64,000 nt of DNA from Janibacter indicus. Lineage in GTDB: Bacteria > Actinomycetota > Actinomycetes > Actinomycetales > Dermatophilaceae. Made by a program: the position numbers and the translations under genes. Position 1 is the first letter of the stretch; each line of letters begins with the position of its first letter. Location: contig NZ_FWXN01000005.1 in NCBI RefSeq assembly GCF_900176385.1, positions 186,001-250,000 on the forward strand. The letters run 5' to 3'. Positions 29,720 to 37,791 of the stretch are shown here, piece after piece. The notes beneath the pieces were generated by a model, which worked only from the letters and a program-made list of their open reading frames with translations, had not been told where the DNA came from and did no database searches.

Positions 29720-30633
29720 TCCAGTGCCGTCTGCAGGTCCTGCGGGTAGGTGCTCTCGAAGTGCACGTAGTCGCCGGTGCCGGGGTGGATGAAGCCCAGA
29801 CCCATGGCGTGCAGCCACTGCCGCTCCAGACCGACCTTGCGGGCCAGTGTCGGGTCGGCGCCGTAGGTCGGGTCGCCGACGCACGGATGGCGAAGGGCGG
29901 CCATGTGCACCCGGATCTGGTGCGTGCGTCCGGTCTCGAGCTTGATCTCGAGCAGCGACGCGTGGCGGAAGGCCTCGAGGAGCTCGTAGTGGGTCACGGC
30001 ATGCTTGCCGGAGTCCATGACGGCGAACTTGTAGTCACCGCCGGGGTGGCGACCGATCGGCGCGTCGATCGTACCGACGTGCGGGTCCGGCAGACCCTGG
30101 ACGAGCGCGTGGTAGGTCTTGTCGACCGTGCGCTGCTTGAAGGCACGCTTGAGCACCGAGTAGGCGTACTCGCTCTTGCACACGACCATCAGGCCCGAGG
30201 TGCCGACGTCGAGCCGCGAGACGATGCCCTGCCGCTCGCTCGCGCCGCTCGTGCTGATCCGGTAGCCCGCGGCGGCGAGCCCGCCGAGCACGTCGGGGCC
30301 GGACCAGCCGACGCTCGGGTGGGCGGCGACGCCGATCGGCTTGTCGACCACGACGATGTCGTCGTCGTCGTGGACGATCCGCATTCCGGGGACCGGCTCG
30401 GCGACGACGGCCAGCGTCGGGCTCTCGTCGACGGCGGGCAGGGTGACCTCGATGCGGTCGCCGGCGCTCACCCGTGCGGACTTGGCCACCGTGGCGCCCT
30501 CGAGGAGGACCTTGCCCTCGGCGGCGAGGTCGGCCACCCGCGTGCGCGAGAGGCCGAAGAGTCGCGAGACGGCGGCGTCGACCCGCTCGCCCTCGAGGCC
30601 GTCGGGCACGAGCACGTTGCGGACATCACTCAT
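29698..30633 (-). CDS. rluD: RluA-family pseudouridine synthase (RluD-like)
   Basis: This 311-residue RNA-modifying enzyme has an N-terminal S4 domain ([31 protein letters not shown]) and the catalytic pseudouridine synthase domain. The active Asp lies in [15 protein letters not shown], with KTYHALVQG and [14 protein letters not shown] further on. RluD in E. coli modifies helix 69 of 23S rRNA; that specificity here is by family only. Its start overlaps the end of lspA by 8 nt, the standard lspA-rluD pair. Confidence 0.92.
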   Translation of the reverse strand: MSDVRNVLVPDGLEGERVDAAVSRLFGLSRTRVADLAAEGKVLLEGATVAKSARVSAGDRIEVTLPAVDESPTLAVVAEPVPGMRIVHDDDDIVVVDKPIGVAAHPSVGWSGPDVLGGLAAAGYRISTSGASERQGIVSRLDVGTSGLMVVCKSEYAYSVLKRAFKQRTVDKTYHALVQGLPDPHVGTIDAPIGRHPGGDYKFAVMDSGKHAVTHYELLEAFRHASLLEIKLETGRTHQIRVHMAALRHPCVGDPTYGADPTLARKVGLERQWLHAMGLGFIHPGTGDYVHFESTYPQDLQTALDRLADMS

Positions 30634-31225
30634 CGGCCTGCTCCTCGTCGTCGTGGCGGCCGGCGGCGTGCTGCGGGCGGGACCCGTCGAGGCCGATGTT
30701 GGCGAAGGTCAACCACACGAGCACCGCTGCCCCGCCGACGATCGCGATGTCGGCGATGTTGCCGACGAAGAGGCCGCCGTAGTCGATGAAGTCGACGACG
30801 TGGCCGTGCAGCGGCGCCGGGTCACGGAAGAAGCGGTCGTAGAGGTTGCCGAGGGACCCGCCGAGGAGCAGGCCGAGGGACAGCGCCCAGCGACCCGACC
30901 CCACGCGCAGCGCGGCCCACAGGATCGCGAGCGTGACGCCGACGGCGACGAGGGTCATCACCCAGGTCATGTCGTCACCGATCGAGAAGGCCGCGCCGGA
31001 GTTGCGGATCAGGCGAAGGGAGAGCAGGTCACCGACGAGCGGCACGACCCGACCGTCGGTCAGGGCGCCGAGCGCCCACACCTTGGTGGCCTGGTCGAGC
31101 ACGAGCGTGACGACGGCGGCGATGACATACCAACGAAGCACCCCGGGGCGCGATCGGCTCGCCGGGGTGTCGTGGTCGGGTGGGGTGTCCGGGGCGCTCA
31201 GCGCCGCTCCTGTCGACTCTTGCAT
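30626..31225 (-). CDS. lspA: Lipoprotein signal peptidase (signal peptidase II)
   Basis: This 199-residue membrane aspartic peptidase removes signal peptides from prolipoproteins at the lipobox Cys. Four helices are visible. Family motifs are [29 protein letters not shown] and VVDFIDYGG...[11 protein letters not shown], in which the Asp residues of NxxDR and NxADxxI are catalytic. An N-terminal polar extension of about 30 residues precedes the first helix. ATG 31225 overlaps the upstream zinc-finger gene by 28 nt; GTG 31234 is an alternative. The unit is dksA-like, lspA, rluD. Confidence 0.93.
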   Translation of the reverse strand: MQESTGAALSAPDTPPDHDTPASRSRPGVLRWYVIAAVVTLVLDQATKVWALGALTDGRVVPLVGDLLSLRLIRNSGAAFSIGDDMTWVMTLVAVGVTLAILWAALRVGSGRWALSLGLLLGGSLGNLYDRFFRDPAPLHGHVVDFIDYGGLFVGNIADIAIVGGAAVLVWLTFANIGLDGSRPQHAAGRHDDEEQADE

Positions 31226-31881
31226 GACATGCACAGGGTCGCACGAGGATAGGCCTGGAGTCGAAGCTTGCCGATCGGGTTGCCGCAGGACTCGCAGATG
31301 CCGTAGGTCCCCTCGTCGATCCGCTCGAGCGCGTGGCGGTTCTGCTCGAGGCCGGTGCGGGCCCCAGCGACGAGGCTCAGCTCGTGCTCCCGCTCGAAGG
31401 ACTTCGCCCCGGCGTCGGCCTGGTCGTCGCCGGCACCGTCGATCGGCTCCTTGAGGAACTCGTTGAGGTCGGTCTCGGCGGACGCGATCTCGGCGGTGAG
31501 TCGCTCGATCTCGGTCTCGAGCTCGGAGCGGACCTCCTTGAGCTCCTTGGCGGTCCAGGGGCTCTCGTCCTCACGGACGACGAGCCGCTCGGGCGCCGCC
31601 TTCTTCGTCGCGCCCTTCTTGGTGGCCGTCTTCTTCGAGGCCGTCTTCTTCGAGGCAGCCGCCTTCGTGGTCGCGGCCTTCTTCGCCGGCGCCTTCTTCG
31701 CTGCGGTCTTCGTCGCTGCGGTCTTCTTCGCAGCGGTCGTGGTCGTGGTGCTCGTCTTCTTCGCCGCGGACGTCTTCTTCGTCCCGCTCGTGGCCGCGGG
31801 CGTGGTGCCCGCCGTCTTCTTGGCCTTCGAGGCGTCCGACCTCTTGGTCGTCGCCTTCGTGGCCGTCTTCTTCGCCGCCAT
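31198..31881 (-). CDS. DksA/TraR-type zinc-finger protein with a Lys/Ala-rich tail
   Basis: This 227-residue protein has two parts. Residues 1-100 are a histone-H1-like tail of AKKT/AKKA repeats, probably disordered and strongly basic. The rest is a coiled-coil helix pair (TAKELKEVRSELETEIERLTAEI) followed by the C4 zinc finger ICESCGNPIG...[10 protein letters not shown] of the DksA/TraR family. Members of that family bind the RNA polymerase secondary channel; the DxxDxA tip of E. coli DksA is not obvious here. The tail could bind DNA or rRNA. ATG 31881 starts the repeat region; the leader carries a 9-bp stem-loop. It lies between divIVA and lspA. Confidence 0.85.
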   Translation of the reverse strand: MAAKKTATKATTKRSDASKAKKTAGTTPAATSGTKKTSAAKKTSTTTTTAAKKTAATKTAAKKAPAKKAATTKAAASKKTASKKTATKKGATKKAAPERLVVREDESPWTAKELKEVRSELETEIERLTAEIASAETDLNEFLKEPIDGAGDDQADAGAKSFEREHELSLVAGARTGLEQNRHALERIDEGTYGICESCGNPIGKLRLQAYPRATLCMSCKSRQERR

Positions 31882-31901
31882 GACCGTCCTCACTCGGAGA
31901 T

Positions 31902-31940
31902 GGTCCGTGCCCCTGCACGGACCAGAGTCAACGAAGGGTA
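31902..31940 (-). promoter_or_regulatory. Promoter and 5'-leader hairpin of the zinc-finger gene
   Basis: TACCCT on the minus strand (31940 to 31935) is a plausible -10 box. The leader then contains GGTCCGTGC-AGGG-GCACGGACC (31902-31923), a perfect 9-bp stem with a 4-nt loop, ending about 20 nt before the ATG. Confidence 0.45.
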
Positions 31941-32016
31941 CGACGTTTCGGCGTCGTGAGCGCGCTCACCGCGCCGTGTTCTTCGTTTGCTCACCCGACG
32001 GGTGCGCCGGGAGACG

Positions 32017-32055
32017 ACGACGCGGCGTCACCCGCGTGGGGTGACGCCGCGTCGT
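32017..32055 (-). terminator. Terminator stem-loop after divIVA
   Basis: Perfect 17-bp arms (32017-32033 and 32039-32055) enclose a 5-nt loop, starting 11 nt after the divIVA stop. It is a strong G+C-rich hairpin without a long U-run and separates divIVA from the zinc-finger/lspA/rluD unit. Confidence 0.75.
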
Positions 32056-32066
32056 GGTCGCGCAGG

Positions 32067-33173
32067 TCAGTGCTTGGCGCTGGCCTCGGGGGCGACGCTC
32101 GCCTGGGTGTCCAGGTCCTTGAGCTGGCCGGAGATGAAGTCCTTGAGCTTGCGGCGGTAGTCGCGCTCGTAGGTCGTCAGCTCGGCGATCTGGCCCTCGA
32201 TCTTCGACTTCTGGGCGTTGAGGTCGTCGAGAATCTTCTTGCGCTGGGCCTCGGCCTCGCTGACCATCGTGGTGGCCTTGGTCTGGGCCTCGGAGACCAG
32301 CTTGTCGCGCTGGGTCGTGCCCTCGCCGATGAACTGGTCGCGCTTGCTCTGACCCGTCGAGAGCAGCTCGTCGTGCTTGCTCTGACCCGTCGAGAGCAGC
32401 TCGTCGTGCTTGCTCTGGCCGGTCGAGACGAGCTCGTCGTGGCGGCGCTGCGCCTCGGCGATGAGCTTGTCGCGCTGGGTCTGCCCCTCGGCGACGTGCT
32501 CGTCGTGCAGGCGCTGGGCGAGGGCGATGAGGCCGGAGGCCCCGGCACCGCCACCGGCGGCGGCAGCCATCTGGCCGGCCCCCGCGTCGTCGCTCGCGGG
32601 CGCAGCCGCGGCCACGGGGGCCTTGGCGGCCTCGTCCTGACGCGCCTTGGCCTCGGCCTCGGCCTTCTCGGCTGCGGCGTTGGCGGCCTTGATGCGCTCC
32701 TGCGCGGCGGCCTCGGCCTCCTCGGCGCGGGCGTTGACGGTCGCGATGCGCTCGTCGGCACTCTGCTGGGCCTTGGAGAGGTTGGCGGCGTCGCCCTTGG
32801 TGCGCTCGTCGTCGGCGCGCGCGCTCTGCTCGAGGTCGCTCGCGCGCTTCTCGGCGGCGGCGCGGGCAGCGGTCTCCTTGTCGAAGCGCGAGCGCAGGTC
32901 CTCCAGACGCGCGCGCAGGTCGCGGTTCTCCCGGGTCAGCGCCTCGTCGGCCTTGCCGGAGTCGGTCGCGGCAGCAGCCACGGGCGTGGCCGCCGTGCGG
33001 GAGCCGGATCCGTCCTGGGCGCGAGCCCGCAGGTCCTCTGAGTCCTTGACCATGCGACGCATCTCGGCGACGACCTCGTCGAGGAAGTCGTCGACCTCGC
33101 GCTCGTCGTAACCACGACGGAACTGGGTCTGGGTGAAGGTCTTGTTGAGGACGTCCTCGGGCGTGAGCGCCAT
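32067..33173 (-). CDS. DivIVA/Wag31-like polar growth and division protein
   Basis: This 368-residue cytoplasmic coiled-coil protein has an N-terminal DivIVA domain (ALTPEDVLNKTFTQTQFRRGYDEREVDDFLDEVVAEM), which in this family binds curved membrane. A long Ala/Glu/Lys coiled coil and a C-terminal coiled coil follow. Residues about 245-275 contain three tandem 11-residue units STGQSK(H/R)DELL-like, coded by 33-nt DNA repeats at 32343-32441. DivIVA/Wag31 recruits peptidoglycan synthesis to poles and septa and is placed here, as usual, after ftsZ, sepF and yggT. The ATG at 33173 has AGGAAC upstream; the larger frame upstream is noncoding. Confidence 0.9.
   Translation of the reverse strand: MALTPEDVLNKTFTQTQFRRGYDEREVDDFLDEVVAEMRRMVKDSEDLRARAQDGSGSRTAATPVAAAATDSGKADEALTRENRDLRARLEDLRSRFDKETAARAAAEKRASDLEQSARADDERTKGDAANLSKAQQSADERIATVNARAEEAEAAAQERIKAANAAAEKAEAEAKARQDEAAKAPVAAAAPASDDAGAGQMAAAAGGGAGASGLIALAQRLHDEHVAEGQTQRDKLIAEAQRRHDELVSTGQSKHDELLSTGQSKHDELLSTGQSKRDQFIGEGTTQRDKLVSEAQTKATTMVSEAEAQRKKILDDLNAQKSKIEGQIAELTTYERDYRRKLKDFISGQLKDLDTQASVAPEASAKH
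32343..32441 (-). repeat. Three tandem 33-nt repeats within divIVA
   Basis: Units at 32343-32375 and 32376-32408 are identical over 33 nt; the third at 32409-32441 differs at a few positions. Each codes for 11 residues of the coiled coil, a multiple of three heptad-like turns, so unit gain or loss would stay in frame. Confidence 0.9.
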
Positions 33174-33244
33174 TGTTCCTCCGTATGCGTTCGGGCAGGG
33201 TGCTTGCTCGTGGCGCCATTGCGCGCACGGGCATCGAGGCCAGC

Positions 33245-33520
33245 CTAGACGATGCGCAGGAGCAGTGAGACCACGATGATCAGCACGAGGAAGGCGAGGT
33301 CGAGGGCGACCCCACCGATGCGCACGGGCTTGATGACCTTGCGGATCGCGCGCAGGGGTGGATCGGTGAGGGTGTAGATCGCCTCGGCGACGACGAGGAT
33401 GACGCCCCTGGGCCGCCACTGGCGGGCGAAGACCTGGATCCAGTCGAGGACGAGACGCCCGATGAGGATGAGGAAGTAGACGTACAGCACGAGGTGGAGC
33501 ACGTCACGGACGATCGACAT
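33245..33520 (-). CDS. YggT family membrane protein
   Basis: This 91-residue protein has two hydrophobic segments (about 8-25 and 70-90) around the typical central motif, here YTLTDPPLRAIRKVIKPVRIGGVALD. YggT proteins lie next to sepF and divIVA in most actinobacteria and are thought to help membrane or division processes, but the mechanism is not settled. A TAGGCT box (33532 to 33527) ends 6 nt before the ATG, so a leaderless transcript is likely in addition to read-through from sepF. Confidence 0.9.
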   Translation of the reverse strand: MSIVRDVLHLVLYVYFLILIGRLVLDWIQVFARQWRPRGVILVVAEAIYTLTDPPLRAIRKVIKPVRIGGVALDLAFLVLIIVVSLLLRIV

Positions 33521-33526
33521 GGAACC

Positions 33527-33532
33527 AGCCTA
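33527..33532 (-). promoter_or_regulatory. -10 box of a probable leaderless yggT promoter
   Basis: TAGGCT on the minus strand ends 6 nt before the yggT ATG, and no Shine-Dalgarno is present. Confidence 0.5.
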
Positions 33533-33573
33533 GGTCGGGGGTCTGGACCCCACCTGTGAGGTCGTGCGGAAGC

Positions 33574-34047
33574 TCAGCTCTGGTTGAACAGGGCGCGCGG
33601 CTGCGGCGCCTCGCCACCCTCGGCGTCGACCTCGATGTGCTCAGGCGAGAGCAGGAAGACCTTGTTGGTCACCCGCTCGATCGACCCGTGCAGACCGAAG
33701 ACCAGACCCGCGGCGAAGTCGACGAGCCGCTTGGCGTCGGAGTCGTCCATGTCGCTGAGGTTCATGATGACGGGAGTGTTGTTGCGGAAGCTCTCGCCGA
33801 TGGCCCGGGCGTCGTTGTAGGTGCTCGGGTGGATCGTCGTGATGCGGTTCATCGGGGTGACCTCCACCTCGCGGACGGCCGGCGTCGTCGGGACGCGACG
33901 CAGGGGGGTGACCTCCGCGGCGGCGTGCTCCTCCTCGAGGACCTCGTGGCCCGCGTCGTACTCGTCGACGTAGTCGTCGTACTCGTCGTAGCGCTTGTCG
34001 TCCTCGGCGAGCCCGAGGTAGACCATCGCGTTGCGCAGTGCCGTCAT
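33574..34047 (-). CDS. sepF: Cell division protein SepF
   Basis: This 157-residue protein anchors FtsZ to the membrane in bacteria that lack FtsA. The N-terminal amphipathic helix MTALRNAMVYLGL is followed by an acidic Tyr-rich linker (YDEYDDYVDEYDAG). The SepF core starts near residue 68 with TTIHPSTYNDARAIGESFRNNTPVIMNLSDMDDSDAKRLVDFAAGLVFGLHG and ends VFLLSPEHIEV. No ftsA is present in the cluster, which fits SepF as the essential FtsZ anchor. It lies 49 nt downstream of yggS, with AAAGGA before the ATG. Confidence 0.95.
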   Translation of the reverse strand: MTALRNAMVYLGLAEDDKRYDEYDDYVDEYDAGHEVLEEEHAAAEVTPLRRVPTTPAVREVEVTPMNRITTIHPSTYNDARAIGESFRNNTPVIMNLSDMDDSDAKRLVDFAAGLVFGLHGSIERVTNKVFLLSPEHIEVDAEGGEAPQPRALFNQS

Positions 34048-34095
34048 GTCCTCAAATCCTTTGTCGTACCGGTTGCCTCGTCGGTGTCACCGAAG

Positions 34096-34794
34096 TTACC
34101 GGTGTGACGGACGATCTCCGAGGATTGCCGTCCCGACACGCAGGTGTGTCGCGCCGTGGCGCACCGCGGCCTCGAGGTCACCGCTCATCCCGGCCGAGAT
34201 CCAGCTCGCCTCGGGATGGTCGGCCCGCAGTGCCTCGGCCAGCGCGGCCAGCCGGGCAAAGGCGGGCTCCGGGTCGACCCCGAGTGGCGCCACGGTCATG
34301 AGCCCACCCAGGCGAAGGGGGCTGCTCGCGATGGCGTCGGCCAGGGCGGGCACGTCGGCGGGCGCAGCTCCCCCACGCCCGGTGCCCCCGGCGGGATCGA
34401 GGTCGACCTGCACGAGGGCGGTGACCTCGCGGCCGGCGTCCTCGGCGCCGCGCGCGAGCGCACCGACCAGCTTGGGCCGGTCGACCGACTGCACGACGTC
34501 CGCCCACCGGGTCACGGCGCCGGCCTTGTTGGACTGCAGCTGCCCGATGAAGTGGGTGCGCACGCCCGACGGCGGCCCCCCGTCGGCCAGCTTGGCGGCG
34601 GCCTCCTGCTCCCGGTTCTCCCCGAGGTCACGCATGCCGAGCTCGGCCAGCAGGTCGACGTCGCTGCGGGGGAAGAACTTCGTCACGACGATCAGCTGGA
34701 CCTCGTCACGGCTGCGGCCGGCGGCCTCGCAGGCCGCGGCGACCCTCCCTTCGACGGCGGCGAGGCGCTCGGCCAGCTCCTCCCGGCGGCTCAT
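34096..34794 (-). CDS. YggS family PLP-binding protein
   Basis: This 232-residue protein of the PLPBP/YggS family controls free pyridoxal phosphate rather than catalysing a known reaction. It is a TIM-barrel of alanine-racemase fold type III. The PLP Lys is in LIVVTKFF (about residue 38), followed by LGENREQE, HFIGQLQSNKA and the phosphate-binding end SAGMSGDLEAAVRHGATHLRVGTAILG. The ATG overlaps the pgeF stop (ATGA). The pgeF-yggS-sepF order is standard in actinobacterial dcw clusters. Confidence 0.93.
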   Translation of the reverse strand: MSRREELAERLAAVEGRVAAACEAAGRSRDEVQLIVVTKFFPRSDVDLLAELGMRDLGENREQEAAAKLADGGPPSGVRTHFIGQLQSNKAGAVTRWADVVQSVDRPKLVGALARGAEDAGREVTALVQVDLDPAGGTGRGGAAPADVPALADAIASSPLRLGGLMTVAPLGVDPEPAFARLAALAEALRADHPEASWISAGMSGDLEAAVRHGATHLRVGTAILGDRPSHR

Positions 34795-35522
34795 GCGGGA
34801 CGCCCGACGATGCCGACGTAGCGGCCGGTGCGGCCGTCGCGGCGGTAGGAGTAGAGCGCGGCGTCCTCGCGGGCGCATCCGGGGATCCATTCGACGGACG
34901 CGCCCTCCGCCTGCAGCTGGTCGACGACTCCGGTGGCGACGTCGATGGCCGGCGTCCCGGTCCAGGTGAGTGCGGCCGAGGCGGGCGAGACCGCCATGGC
35001 CGCCGCGCGCATGTCGGCCGGCACCTGGTAGCAGCGCCCGCACACCGACGGCCCGACGGTGGCCCGCAGGTCGCTCGCGCCGAGGTCCCGCATCGCCTCG
35101 ACAAGCCGGAGCACGACCCCCCCGACCATGCCCGGACGGCCGGCGTGGGCGGCGCCGACGAGCGGCCCGGCCATGTCGTGGAGCAGGACGGGGGTGCAGT
35201 CGGCGACGAGGACGCCCAGGGCGGTGCCGGGCAGGTCGGTGACGAGGGCATCGCCCTCGGCGACGGCGCCGGTGGCCGAGCGCGGCCCGTCGAGCAGCTC
35301 ACGGGTCACGTGGACGACGTCGGTGCCGTGCACCTGGTCGGCGAGCACGAGCGGCATGCCGACGGCCTGCTCGACGGCCGCCCGGTTGGTGCGGACCGCG
35401 TCGAGGTCGTCGCCGACGTGGGCGCCGAGGTTGAGCCCGGCGAAGGGAGCGACGCTCACCCCGTCGTGGCGGTCGGTGAAGGCTCGCACGAGCCCCGGCG
35501 CGTCATCTCTCCAGGCGAACAC
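34791..35522 (-). CDS. pgeF: Peptidoglycan editing factor PgeF (laccase domain)
   Basis: This 243-residue protein of the YfiH/laccase-domain family is reported to remove mis-incorporated L-Ser-containing peptidoglycan precursors. Visible metal/catalytic residues lie in LADQVHGTDVV (His), VADCTPVLL (Cys) and GAAHAGRPG (His), with VGPSVCGRCYQV. The AHAG(W/R)xG motif has Arg where E. coli has Trp. The GTG start has a TAGGTT box 6 nt upstream, so it is probably transcribed from its own leaderless promoter just past the ftsZ terminator. It is coupled to yggS. Confidence 0.9.
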   Translation of the reverse strand: MFAWRDDAPGLVRAFTDRHDGVSVAPFAGLNLGAHVGDDLDAVRTNRAAVEQAVGMPLVLADQVHGTDVVHVTRELLDGPRSATGAVAEGDALVTDLPGTALGVLVADCTPVLLHDMAGPLVGAAHAGRPGMVGGVVLRLVEAMRDLGASDLRATVGPSVCGRCYQVPADMRAAAMAVSPASAALTWTGTPAIDVATGVVDQLQAEGASVEWIPGCAREDAALYSYRRDGRTGRYVGIVGRPA

Positions 35523-35528
35523 GCCTGC

Positions 35529-35534
35529 AACCTA
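35529..35534 (-). promoter_or_regulatory. -10 box of a probable leaderless pgeF promoter
   Basis: TAGGTT on the minus strand ends 6 nt before the pgeF GTG, downstream of the ftsZ terminator hairpin. Confidence 0.5.
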
Positions 35535-35556
35535 TCGCCCGGGCACCCCCGGACGA

Positions 35557-35591
35557 CGCAGGGCCCCGACCGGATCGGTCGGGGCCCTGCG
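35557..35591 (-). terminator. Terminator stem-loop after ftsZ
   Basis: CGCAGGGCCCCGACC (35557-35571) and its exact complement (35577-35591) form a 15-bp stem with a 5-nt loop 16 nt after the ftsZ stop. It closes the mraZ-to-ftsZ unit and separates it from pgeF. Confidence 0.8.
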
Positions 35592-35607
35592 GGGGCGTCT
35601 GCTCAGC

Positions 35608-36900
35608 TCACTTGAGGAAGTCGGGGACGTCGAGGTCGTCGCCGTCGTCGAAGGTCACCTGCCGCGGCGGCGTGGCCTGACGCGGCTGCTGGGCGGGCGC
35701 AGGCTGCTGCTGCGGCTGACCCTGGGCGGGCTGCTGGGCGGGCGCCGACTGCTGGGCCGGGGCCTGCTGCGGCGCGGCCGGAGCCTGCTGCTGCGTGGGC
35801 GCCGGCTGCTGGGCCGGGACCTGCTGCGGCGCCGACTGCGCGGGACGCTGCTGCTGGGCCGGCGCCTGCTGCTGCGGCTGACCCTGCGCCGGGCGGCCCT
35901 GACCGCCGGACTGGACCTGGCCGAGGGCCCGGTCGTCGGGCCGCTGCTGCGGGGCACCACCGTCGAAGCCGGCGGCGATGACGGTGACCCGCACCTCGTC
36001 GCCGAGGGCGTCGTCGATGACCGCACCGAAGATGATGTTGGCCTCGGGGTGGGCGGCCTCCTGCACCAGGCGGGCGGCCTCGTTGATCTCGAAGAGACCG
36101 AGGTCGCTGCCACCCTGGATCGACAGCAGGACACCGTGCGCACCGTCGATGCTCGCCTCGAGCAGCGGCGACGAGATCGCCAGCTCGGCGGCCTGGACGG
36201 CGCGGTCCTCGCCCCGGGCCGAGCCGATGCCCATGAGGGCGGAGCCGGCCCCCTGCATGACGGACTTGACGTCGGCGAAGTCGAGGTTGATCAGACCGGG
36301 CGTGGTGATCAGGTCGGTGATGCCCTGGACACCGGAGAGAAGGACCTGGTCGGCGCTGCGGAAGGCGTCGAGCATGCTCACGGCACGGTCGCTGATCGAC
36401 AGCAGCCGGTCGTTGGGGATGACGATGAGCGTATCGACCTCGTCGCGCAGGGCACCGATGCCGGACTCGGCCTGGTTGGCCCGACGACGACCCTCGAAGG
36501 TGAAGGGGCGGGTCACGACACCGATGGTGAGCGCACCGAGGCTCTTGGCGATCTTGGCCACGACCGGGGCGCCACCCGTGCCGGTGCCACCGCCCTCACC
36601 AGCGGTCACGAAGACCATGTCGGCCCCCTTGAGGACCTCCTCGATCTCCTCGGCGTGGTCCTCGGCGGCCTTCTTGCCGACCTCGGGGTCCGCTCCGGCG
36701 CCCAGACCGCGGGTCAGCTCACGGCCGACGTCGAGCTTGACGTCGGCGTCGGACATCAGGAGCGCCTGGGCATCGGTGTTGATCGCGATGAACTCGACGC
36801 CCTTGAGGCCGACCTCGATCATCCGGTTGATGGCGTTGACGCCACCGCCGCCGATGCCGACGACCTTGATAACGGCCAGATAGTTCTGGGCTGATGCCAC
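35608..36900 (-). CDS. ftsZ: Cell division GTPase FtsZ
   Basis: This 430-residue tubulin homologue forms the Z-ring. The GTPase domain begins [22 protein letters not shown] and has the tubulin signature [11 protein letters not shown] near residue 106, plus [11 protein letters not shown] and the T7 region. A long Gln/Pro/Ala-rich linker (about 320-415) precedes the C-terminal tail [10 protein letters not shown] that binds SepF. The GTG at 36900 has AGGAG 5 nt upstream. The promoter in the 147-bp gap to ftsQ carries a palindrome in its spacer. The terminator follows the stop. Confidence 0.97.
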   Translation of the reverse strand: MASAQNYLAVIKVVGIGGGGVNAINRMIEVGLKGVEFIAINTDAQALLMSDADVKLDVGRELTRGLGAGADPEVGKKAAEDHAEEIEEVLKGADMVFVTAGEGGGTGTGGAPVVAKIAKSLGALTIGVVTRPFTFEGRRRANQAESGIGALRDEVDTLIVIPNDRLLSISDRAVSMLDAFRSADQVLLSGVQGITDLITTPGLINLDFADVKSVMQGAGSALMGIGSARGEDRAVQAAELAISSPLLEASIDGAHGVLLSIQGGSDLGLFEINEAARLVQEAAHPEANIIFGAVIDDALGDEVRVTVIAAGFDGGAPQQRPDDRALGQVQSGGQGRPAQGQPQQQAPAQQQRPAQSAPQQVPAQQPAPTQQQAPAAPQQAPAQQSAPAQQPAQGQPQQQPAPAQQPRQATPPRQVTFDDGDDLDVPDFLK

Positions 36901-36994
36901 GGGGACTCCTGTTGCTGCTGCTCGGTGGTGCCTCAACCCCAAAACTCAAGGTGAACTTCAGGGTTACATTTTGGTCACGCTCGGTGTGCGGGTG

Positions 36995-37023
36995 ACGTTA
37001 TGCGGCCCGGGCCGCAGGGGCAA
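36995..37023 (-). promoter_or_regulatory. ftsZ promoter with a 16-bp palindrome in the spacer
   Basis: TTGCCC (37023 to 37018), 17 bp and TAACGT (37000 to 36995) form a promoter on the minus strand. The spacer is almost filled by TGCGGCCCGGGCCGCA (37001-37016), a perfect 16-bp palindrome. The 90-nt leader is relatively A+T-rich with AACCC...GGGTT complementary stretches (about 36935-36966). Confidence 0.65.
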
Positions 37024-37047
37024 ACGCCACGCCCGCGTGTCGTCAGC

Positions 37048-37791
37048 CTATCCCGTGGTGACCGGCGTGTCCGGTGCGGAGACGTCGATGGTCTTCGGCT
37101 TCTTGTCGAGGAGGATCTTGATGACCCTCACCTTGAGATCGGGACTGCTGCCGTCGCCCCACACGACCTCGGTCCGCCCGAGGGTGAAGGTGATCTGGTC
37201 GGCCGAGTCGACCGCGACGTCATCGACCTGCTCGCGCAGGTCGTCGGGGAGGGCCGCGAGCATCCCCTGGGCAGCTCGCACGCCGTGCCCCGAGACCTCG
37301 GCGCCGCCGTCGGCGGTCACCGTCGGCACGTCCTGGGGCGCCGAGCCGACGGTGCGGATCGCCACGCCGTCGAGGTCGAGCAGGCGGAAGCGGTCACCCT
37401 CGAGCCGCACGGCCAGGGCCGGAACCCTCGAGGTCACCTTGACCTTCAGGGTGTGCGGCCAGCCCCGCTCGACGCTGGCGTGGGCGGCGCCCGGCACCTG
37501 CGCGGTGATCGTGCGCGAGACGCCGTCGCCGTCGACCCGGGCCAGCGGGGTGCCGACCTGCTCCTCGGCGATCTGCTCGATCTCGTCCCGGTCGGCCGGG
37601 TCGGCCCCGGTGACCTCGACGTCACGGGTGGCCAGCACGGAGGAGAACCCGACGAGCCAGCCGAGCCCGATGACGAGCGCGACGACGAGGAGGAGCACCA
37701 GCCACCGACGAGCCCGCTGCCCGCGCACCCGGGCGGCACGCTGGGCGAAGCGCTCCTCGGTCGCCTCGCGGGTCCCGCTCCCCCGGCTCAT
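37048..37791 (-). CDS. ftsQ: Cell division protein FtsQ
   Basis: This 247-residue bitopic protein has a basic cytoplasmic N-terminus, one transmembrane helix (about 30-50, WLVLLLVVALVIGLGWLVGF) and an extracellular POTRA domain (RDVEVTGADPADRDEIEQIAEEQVGTPLARVD). The FtsQ beta domain follows. It links early and late divisome proteins, FtsL among them. The ATG overlaps the murC stop. Its length and order (murC, ftsQ, ftsZ) match other actinobacteria. Confidence 0.93.
   Translation of the reverse strand: MSRGSGTREATEERFAQRAARVRGQRARRWLVLLLVVALVIGLGWLVGFSSVLATRDVEVTGADPADRDEIEQIAEEQVGTPLARVDGDGVSRTITAQVPGAAHASVERGWPHTLKVKVTSRVPALAVRLEGDRFRLLDLDGVAIRTVGSAPQDVPTVTADGGAEVSGHGVRAAQGMLAALPDDLREQVDDVAVDSADQITFTLGRTEVVWGDGSSPDLKVRVIKILLDKKPKTIDVSAPDTPVTTG

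Noticed and set aside
31571-31918. Alternative frame of the Lys/Ala tail (His/Glu/Asp-rich frame)
   Set aside because: It is a frame-shifted reading of the AAG/GCC repeats without a ribosome site.
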